DNA from: Stenotrophomonas terrae
Lineage (GTDB): Bacteria; Pseudomonadota; Gammaproteobacteria; Xanthomonadales; Xanthomonadaceae
Length of the DNA stretch: 64,000 bases
Reading direction: 5' to 3'
Assembly: GCF_001431465.1 (NCBI RefSeq)
Contig: NZ_LDJJ01000014.1
Location: forward strand, 1-64,000
In this document: in pieces, positions 58,981 to 64,000 of the stretch
Numbering within the stretch: the stretch's first letter is position 1
Layout: each line of letters begins with the position of its first letter
Notes under the pieces: generated by a model
Databases searched by the model: none
What the model was told of the DNA's origin: nothing
What the model saw: only the letters and a program-made list of their open reading frames with translations
Made by a program: the position numbers and the translations under genes

Positions 58981-60666
58981 TCAGTAACGCGCAGCAGTCA
59001 GTGGTGCATCGGCCCATTGCCATGCCGCGGCCTGCTGGCGCCTGCTTTCGGCGGCAGCCTCGGTTTCGCCCAGCGCCTGTTGCGCCTGCGCCAGACCGAA
59101 CAGCGCCCAGCCATTGGCCGGATAGGTTTTCAGATCCTGATTGAAAGCCTCTGCCGCTGCCGTGGCATCGCCTGCTTCAAGCAACGCCGCGCCCAGATAG
59201 GGGCGCACCGGCAGCGGCCAATCGGCGGGCTCGTTGTAGGCAAGCGCGTCCTCGGCGGCAGCAGCCTGGCGCAGGGCAATGATGGCTTCCCTGGTATTAC
59301 CCTGTGCACGCAGCAGCTCGCCGCGCAGCAGTGCATCGGCAACCTGCAGCACGCCGTCGGCGTGGTTGATGTCGAAGAAGCTGATCTGCGCCATCTGCGG
59401 ATCGGTGGCGATAGCGTGCAGCGCATCGGCTTCAACGGCGGCGGCTTCAAGATTGGCGTTGCGCGCGTGCGCCATGCCACGCGCAAAGTGGCGGATGGCG
59501 GTGGGATAGGGCAGTTCGGTGGCAGCGCTGGTATCTGCAAGGATGGCATCCCAATCGCCAAAGCGGACCTGGGTGAGCAGTGGCGTCACCACGAACTGCT
59601 GCATGAACTGCATCGGCGCCTCCCCCATCGTCTTCTGGTCGGCGCGTTCGGCGGTCTGCCTTGCCGCCTGCATGGACAAGGTGCGCGAACCGGTCAGCCC
59701 GGTGGTCATGGTCGCGAAGTGCCAGTTGTGTGGCACGTAGCCCAGCGGGTACACGCCATTGCTGCCGCGGCATACCGCAAGGAAATCCTTGTCGGCGGTG
59801 GTTGCGGCCAGGTTGGTCATCGTCGCATCGTGGTAGCGGCCAACGCGGATATAGATATGTGCCGGCATATGCACCAGATGGCCCGACCCGGGCGCCAACG
59901 CCGCCAGTGCATCGGCATGTGGCTCGGCGCGCTTCGGCTCGGGCGAGGATTCCATTGCATGGATGTAGTAGTGCACCGCGCCGATGTGGCGCGGATTGCG
60001 CGCCAGCACGCGTTCCAGTTCGCCCACCAGTTTCTGGGTGAACTCGGCAGGCTTGCCGTCCTGCCAATAGGCCCAGGGCGAGAGGTCCATCAAGGCCTCG
60101 GCATACAGCGTGGCGGCATCATCGTCGTGTGGATACTGCGCGACCACCGCCGCCATTGCATCGGCATAGGCGCGGTCCAGTGGTTTGCGATCTTCCGGTG
60201 CCGGATCGGCATAGCGCTGCTGCAAGGCCAGTATCAGGGCCTGATCGACGGGGCGCGCAGCGGCGATCAATGTGTTGGCGCGCGCCGCAAGCGCGTGTGC
60301 ATCCTTCGACACCGCCGGGTCCATCGGCAGGTTGATATTCGGCCCCAGTACCAGCGCCTGGCCCCAGACGCACATCGCGCAGGCCGGATCCAAGCGCGCT
60401 GCTTCGGCGAACGCGCGCCCGGCAGCCTCGTGGTTGAATCCGTAGGCCAGCCGCAGGCCCTGATCGAAATAGCGCTGCGCCAATGGCACGCTGCTGCCGA
60501 TATCGCGATGCAGGTCGCCGAAGGTTTCGAACAATGGCAGCGCGGCAGGGCTCGCCGTCGGTGTTGTTGCGGAAGCCGCGTTCTGTTTGTTTGAGGAATC
60601 GCAACCGGCCAGTACCGCTGTGGCCAGCAAGGATGGAAGCAGCACGGACAAGGATCGACGGATCAT
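58981..60666 (-). CDS. TPR-containing putative lipoprotein
   Basis: The 561-residue protein has a lipobox (AVLAGC, Cys22) and several tetratricopeptide-like repeats. Examples are FDQGLRLAYGFNHEAAGRAFAEAARLDP (about 65-92), a C-terminal set near AALLEAGDATAAAEAFNQDLKTYPANGWALFGLAQAQQALGE, and middle repeats rich in His. The CAMCVWGQALVLG segment has a C-x2-C pair of unknown use. Proteins of this shape are widespread and uncharacterised; a scaffold role in the envelope is likely. ATG at 60666 starts the signal peptide. It diverges from the metallo-beta-lactamase gene and is convergent with the GST gene. Confidence 0.8.
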   Translation of the reverse strand: MIRRSLSVLLPSLLATAVLAGCDSSNKQNAASATTPTASPAALPLFETFGDLHRDIGSSVPLAQRYFDQGLRLAYGFNHEAAGRAFAEAARLDPACAMCVWGQALVLGPNINLPMDPAVSKDAHALAARANTLIAAARPVDQALILALQQRYADPAPEDRKPLDRAYADAMAAVVAQYPHDDDAATLYAEALMDLSPWAYWQDGKPAEFTQKLVGELERVLARNPRHIGAVHYYIHAMESSPEPKRAEPHADALAALAPGSGHLVHMPAHIYIRVGRYHDATMTNLAATTADKDFLAVCRGSNGVYPLGYVPHNWHFATMTTGLTGSRTLSMQAARQTAERADQKTMGEAPMQFMQQFVVTPLLTQVRFGDWDAILADTSAATELPYPTAIRHFARGMAHARNANLEAAAVEADALHAIATDPQMAQISFFDINHADGVLQVADALLRGELLRAQGNTREAIIALRQAAAAEDALAYNEPADWPLPVRPYLGAALLEAGDATAAAEAFNQDLKTYPANGWALFGLAQAQQALGETEAAAESRRQQAAAWQWADAPLTAARY

Positions 60667-60984
60667 TGTGGCTTCTCGGGGCGGATGGGCCAGAAGATAC
60701 TGCTGGCGGCAAGCGAGCGTCGATATGAGATCAATGAAATCGCCGTAAAAAAGCCTATCGGGAAACTGCAATTACAGTGCCATGCGCATGCCTGTTGTTT
60801 TCACGATGAAAACAGCGTGTTTGGCACGTTTCATGCCGGGAGCTACCCGATGTGAAGGGGCGCTGCAGTTGCCGCCTAGGGCCCGGCGACCCTCAATTAA
60901 TTCATGCGTCGGCGCAGTTCTACGCATTTGTCGCGCGCCGTTGCGCAGCGCACAGTTCCTGCAGATATCAAACAAGGTGCAGGG
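60667..60984. promoter_or_regulatory. Divergent region between the TPR lipoprotein and metallo-beta-lactamase genes
   Basis: These 318 bp hold both outward promoters. An AT-rich stretch (TCAATTAATTCATG) at about 60894-60905 is the likeliest promoter segment for the plus-strand gene. I cannot set -35 and -10 boxes. No AmpR-type operator is recognised. AAGG at 60974-60977 is the best ribosome binding site for the gene starting at 60985. Confidence 0.4.
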
Positions 60985-61869
60985 ATGATGAAAAAGCAAA
61001 GAGTCCGCCGGGGATTGCGCGTATCTGCAGTGCTCGCTTTGGGAATGGCTGCAGCATCTGCGTCGGCCGGCGCCCCGCCGGAGTGGACAGCCGCCACGGC
61101 GCCATTCCACGTCGTCGACAATGTTTACTACGTTGGCACCGAGGGCTTGGCGGCGTATCTGATTGTCTCGCCGCAAGGGGCGATCCTGCTCGATGCACCG
61201 CTGGCCAGCAACGCTGAGCAGATCGAACGCAACATCGAAAGCCTGGGCGTACCGTTGCGCGATGTGCGCTTGCTGATCAGCAGTCATGCCCATGCCGATC
61301 ATGTGGGCGCGATGGCTGCGCTCAAGCGCGACAGCGGTGCGCGCTATCTCGCCAGTGCAGGGGATCGTTGGGCGCTTGAGAATGGCAGGAACCAGGGCGA
61401 CAACAACTACGGCGTGATGCCATTCGCGCCGATCAAGGTGGATGAGGTCGTCGCTGATGGGCAGAAGATCAGGCTGGGCGAAGTAGAGCTGACCGCGCAT
61501 CTGACGCCGGGACACAGCCCCGGTTGCACCAGTTGGAGCATGACCGTGAATGATCGTGGATCGGCGCGTGAGTTGATGTTCCTGTGCAGCCTCACCGTTG
61601 CCGGCAACACCTTGATTGGCAATCGCAGTTATCCCGCCATCGCCGATGACTTCCGTGCCAGCTTTGCCAAGTTGGCTGCGATGCACGCGGACATCGTGTT
61701 GACCGGCCATCCAGGTACTGCCGATGTTCTCGAGCGGCAGGCGCGACGGGAAGACGGTGACGCGGACGCGTTTGTGGATGCCGGCCTTCTTTCGCGCCTG
61801 GTGAGTACCTCCAAGGCGGATTTCGAAGCGGCTTTGAGCGAGGCGAGTGCGGCGGAACAGAAGCGCTGA
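60985..61869 (+). CDS. Subclass B3 metallo-beta-lactamase family protein
   Basis: The 294-residue exported protein (signal peptide about 1-28) carries the B3 zinc ligands: HAHADH (His101, His103, Asp105, His106), His177 in LTPGHSPG and His242 in LTGHPG. FLCSLTVAGN, with Cys at the 221-like position, and the SYPAIADDFRASFAKL segment match enzymes of the BJP-1/CAU type more than L1 of S. maltophilia. Length is normal. It could hydrolyse penicillins, cephalosporins and carbapenems, but several such genes are weak or silent. No lysR-type activator is nearby. ATG at 60988 is an alternative start. Confidence 0.85.
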   Translation: MMKKQRVRRGLRVSAVLALGMAAASASAGAPPEWTAATAPFHVVDNVYYVGTEGLAAYLIVSPQGAILLDAPLASNAEQIERNIESLGVPLRDVRLLISSHAHADHVGAMAALKRDSGARYLASAGDRWALENGRNQGDNNYGVMPFAPIKVDEVVADGQKIRLGEVELTAHLTPGHSPGCTSWSMTVNDRGSARELMFLCSLTVAGNTLIGNRSYPAIADDFRASFAKLAAMHADIVLTGHPGTADVLERQARREDGDADAFVDAGLLSRLVSTSKADFEAALSEASAAEQKR

Positions 61870-61924
61870 GGTCTTGACGTTGCGCTTCATTCACGCCGCT
61901 GATCATCACGTGCGGATGGCATGA

Positions 61925-62050
61925 CGTAGCCCGGGTAAGCGCAGCGCACCCGGGAGCCCGTCAAGCGCGAGTGCATCATGTGCGTCGCAAACCCGGCAAC
62001 AATCAACTCGTGTGGAAAGCCCCGGGTGCGCTGCGCTTACCCGGGCTACG
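61925..62050. repeat. 30-bp perfect inverted repeat flanking 66 bp
   Basis: CGTAGCCCGGG..CACCCGGG at 61925-61954 is exactly complementary to 62021-62050. Each arm is also an imperfect palindrome (CCCGGGTAAGCG..CGCACCCGGG), which marks it as a third REP-like family. It lies between the metallo-beta-lactamase gene and the convergent regulator gene. No function is known. Confidence 0.8.
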
Positions 62051-62086
62051 CAGGCTGCTTGCTTGCTCGACTGCGGGCGGGGCGCT

Positions 62087-62788
62087 TTACTCCAGCGCCA
62101 AGGCCTGGCGCAGGCCGGCAACATGTGCGCGGCCGACAGGCAGCTCGGCGCCGCCATTCAATACCACCCAGTAACGGCTGCCGGTGCCGGCATGCAGGCT
62201 GCTGATATGGCGCAGGTTGACCAGGTAGGAGCGATGGCAGCGCACGAAATCCGGCGGCAGCACCGCGCTCAGGCCGGCCAGTGATTTGTCGTGCAGCTCG
62301 CTGCGGCCATCGCGCATGCGCAGTTCGCTGTAGTCACCATCTGCACGGATCCACTGCACATCGGCCAGCTCCACCAAGGCCGTGCCCTGTGCGCGCCAGA
62401 TGCCGAGGTAGCGGGCGCGGCCGGCACTATAACGGCCGACGTCCAGCAGTCGCTCCAAGGCCTGGCCCAGGCGTTCGCGTGAAAATGGCTTCGGTACGAA
62501 ATCCAGCACGCCATGCTCGAATGCCTGCAGTGCGCGCTCGCGATGGGCCGAAACCACCACGCAATGGTAGCGGCCGGCGACGGCGCGGCGCAGCAGGTCG
62601 AAGCCGTCTTCGCCGCCAAGGTTGAGGTCCAGCAGCAGACCGTCGTAGACGCTGCGTTGCAACCGGTCGCCGGCCGCGTCCAGATCGGCGACTGCATCGA
62701 AGCGCGCGCGGGTTCCTGCCAGCTCAGCGCACAGCCGCAGCAGGCGCTGTTGAACCAGCGGTTCGTCTTCGACAATCAGGATGCGCAT
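62087..62788 (-). CDS. LytTR-family response regulator
   Basis: The 233-residue regulator has a receiver domain (about 1-115) with acidic pair VEDE, phosphoacceptor Asp54 (LLLDLNLGG) and lysine in VPKPFS. A LytTR DNA-binding domain follows (about 135-233) with WIRADGDYSELRMRDG and FVRCHRSYLVNLRHI. It pairs with the sensor kinase encoded next to it, and the two overlap by 13 bp. LytTR regulators often control cell-surface or virulence genes. ATG at 62788 begins the receiver domain. Confidence 0.9.
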   Translation of the reverse strand: MRILIVEDEPLVQQRLLRLCAELAGTRARFDAVADLDAAGDRLQRSVYDGLLLDLNLGGEDGFDLLRRAVAGRYHCVVVSAHRERALQAFEHGVLDFVPKPFSRERLGQALERLLDVGRYSAGRARYLGIWRAQGTALVELADVQWIRADGDYSELRMRDGRSELHDKSLAGLSAVLPPDFVRCHRSYLVNLRHISSLHAGTGSRYWVVLNGGAELPVGRAHVAGLRQALALE

Positions 62789-64000
62789 GTCAGCTCGATT
62801 CGGCTGCACCAGTCGGCACCGTCGGCGCCTTGGCTGTACTGCCAGCAGTTGGGGTGGGAGGCGGCCAGGCTGGCCTCGATATAGCGGGTGCCGGTGCCCT
62901 GGCCACGGTGGGGCGCGCTGCCGCGGGCGCTGCGCAGTTCCAGAATCCAGCGCTCGCCATCGCGTTGCACACGCAGCCGGAACGGGTGCTGCGCGCAGGC
63001 CACCGCTCCGGCATGGGTCAGGGCGTTCTCGACCTGCGCGTGCAGCACGCCCGGCGGCAGCGACAGCTGCAGGTCATCGGCATCAACGTCCAGCGCTATC
63101 GTCTGGTCCAGTGCCTGGCCGACGATGTCCAGATGGTTGCGGCACAGCGCCAGTTCTTCGGCCAAAGGCACGCTCCGGCGGCTGCTGCTGTCGCGCAGGC
63201 GGTCGAACTGCTCGGCCAGTGATTCAACCAGCCGGCTCGCCCGTGGCGGTGCCTGTTCGATCAGCTCCTGCAGGCAGGTGAGGGTGTTCATCAGCCAATG
63301 CGGTTGGATGCCCCGCTGCAACAGCTGCAACGACAGGCTGGCGCGCTCTTCGCGCAGACGTGCGTTGTGCAGGTCCAGGGCGCGCACCTGTGCAGCGTGG
63401 CAGAGCAGCAGGAAGCCCATCAGCACGGCAAGCAGCAGGAAGTACGGGCCGTCGAGGAAGGCACCAGGCGCGACCAGCAAGGCCAGTACACCGGCCAGCA
63501 GAAGGGCGAGGATCGGCCAGCGTTCTTCGCGCTCGCCCTGGGTACGCAGCAGCAGGGCCGCCGAGGCAAGCAGGCTCAACAACAGCACCACCGCCGAGCG
63601 GCTATCGAAACTGGGCAGCGCGATGACGGCCAGCAGCAACACCAGCAGGTAGCCGATGCGCAGGCCTCTACGCACGCTGACGTTGAAGCGTTGTGCAAGA
63701 TAGGCAGGCAGCAGCACCGCCGCCGCCACATGCAGAACCAGCAAGGCGTACAGGCGCGGCGCATGCCATGGATAGGTATAGCCCAGCAGGGGGCGGCAGG
63801 CTTCTATCATCGGCAGTGCGATGCCGACCGCGCACAGGGCGAGCAGCAGGCGCCCGCCCGGCATCTGCGGGCGGCCACGCTGCAGCGCAAGGAAGTACAG
63901 GCAGGCGGCGGCAAGTGCGCCAGTGGCAAAGGCGGCGATCAGCCACGGCAGCAGGCCACGCTGGTACAGGACCTGTGCTGGCGCAACTGCTACCAGCGCA
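62776..64000 (-). CDS. Sensor histidine kinase (LytS-like), partial at right end
   Basis: The visible 407 codons are open up to the window edge, so the protein begins beyond position 64000. From the edge inward it has several membrane helices, then a long coiled helix. The PF06580-type phosphoacceptor region QRGIQPHWLMNTLTCLQELI follows, with His in PHWLMN, and a HATPase domain with HAQVENALTHAG and GQGTGTRYIEASLA. The N-terminus could be a 7TM or similar sensory region. It overlaps the LytTR regulator gene and forms a LytSR-like pair. The internal ATG at 63864 is not the true start. Confidence 0.85.
   Translation of the reverse strand, partial: ALVAVAPAQVLYQRGLLPWLIAAFATGALAAACLYFLALQRGRPQMPGGRLLLALCAVGIALPMIEACRPLLGYTYPWHAPRLYALLVLHVAAAVLLPAYLAQRFNVSVRRGLRIGYLLVLLLAVIALPSFDSRSAVVLLLSLLASAALLLRTQGEREERWPILALLLAGVLALLVAPGAFLDGPYFLLLAVLMGFLLLCHAAQVRALDLHNARLREERASLSLQLLQRGIQPHWLMNTLTCLQELIEQAPPRASRLVESLAEQFDRLRDSSSRRSVPLAEELALCRNHLDIVGQALDQTIALDVDADDLQLSLPPGVLHAQVENALTHAGAVACAQHPFRLRVQRDGERWILELRSARGSAPHRGQGTGTRYIEASLAASHPNCWQYSQGADGADWCSRIELTCAS

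Noticed and set aside
60772..61890. Minus-strand frame overlapping the metallo-beta-lactamase gene
   Set aside because: The plus strand has all zinc ligands and a signal peptide. The antisense frame has none of these and would collide with the divergent promoter region.

Overview
The window is high-GC DNA from a gammaproteobacterium of the Xanthomonadaceae, most likely a Stenotrophomonas. The main pointers are many copies of a GTAG-type palindromic repeat (GTAGTGCCGAGCC..GGCA, the SMAG family described in S. maltophilia), a second REP family (GTAGGAGCGGCGTAAGCCGCGAAGC), and Xanthomonas-like gene order: ybeD-lipB-lipA, folK beside a pteridine reductase, cytochrome c4/dsbA/dsbA beside engB, and a nagP-nagR-nagB(II)-nagA-nagX operon. 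This is inference from sequence content and no database was searched. I saw no rRNA, tRNA, CRISPR array, insertion sequence or prophage.

Layout. 1-6.4 kb: a repeat block, an LpxR-type lipid A 3'-O-deacylase, two CsgG-like envelope proteins in tandem, and the lipoate genes ybeD-lipB-lipA. 6.6-15.6 kb: periplasmic tail-specific protease; a coupled trio of a DUF2242-like lipoprotein, a secreted protein with a transglutaminase-like motif pattern, and 6-phosphogluconate dehydrogenase; then a three-gene signalling operon (CHASE3/PAS histidine kinase, single-domain response regulator, REC-kinase-REC hybrid). 15.7-18.9 kb: folK, a PTR1-like pteridine reductase, a MidA-like methyltransferase and a VanZ-family membrane protein.

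19-44.2 kb is a large chitin/N-acetylglucosamine (GlcNAc) locus. It has three TonB-dependent receptors, two GH20 beta-N-acetylhexosaminidases, a PQQ-type beta-propeller protein, two glucokinase-family kinases, and the catabolic operon nagP-nagR-nagB(II)-nagA-nagX. Three near-identical LacI-type operators (TGACAACG..TGTCA) precede both kinase operons and nagP, so one regulator, NagR, probably joins the dispersed units. The expected flow is: oligosaccharides cross the outer membrane through the receptors, GH20 enzymes release GlcNAc, NagP imports it, the kinases phosphorylate it, NagA deacetylates it, and NagB-II deaminates and isomerises it to fructose-6-phosphate.

44.3-64 kb is mostly housekeeping and envelope genes: cca, slt, an orphan exbD, an RhtA-like exporter, an endonuclease/exonuclease/phosphatase protein, two dsbA paralogues, cytochrome c4, engB, a metallo-hydrolase, an AraC regulator, a VIT-family transporter, gshA, a decayed histidine-kinase fragment, a GST, a TPR lipoprotein, a predicted subclass B3 metallo-beta-lactamase, and a LytTR regulator with its sensor kinase, which runs off the right end.

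Repeats are a major theme. SMAG and REP copies form arrays with exact periods (36, 45, 48 and 193 bp), close off operons, and in one case supply the stop codon of engB.
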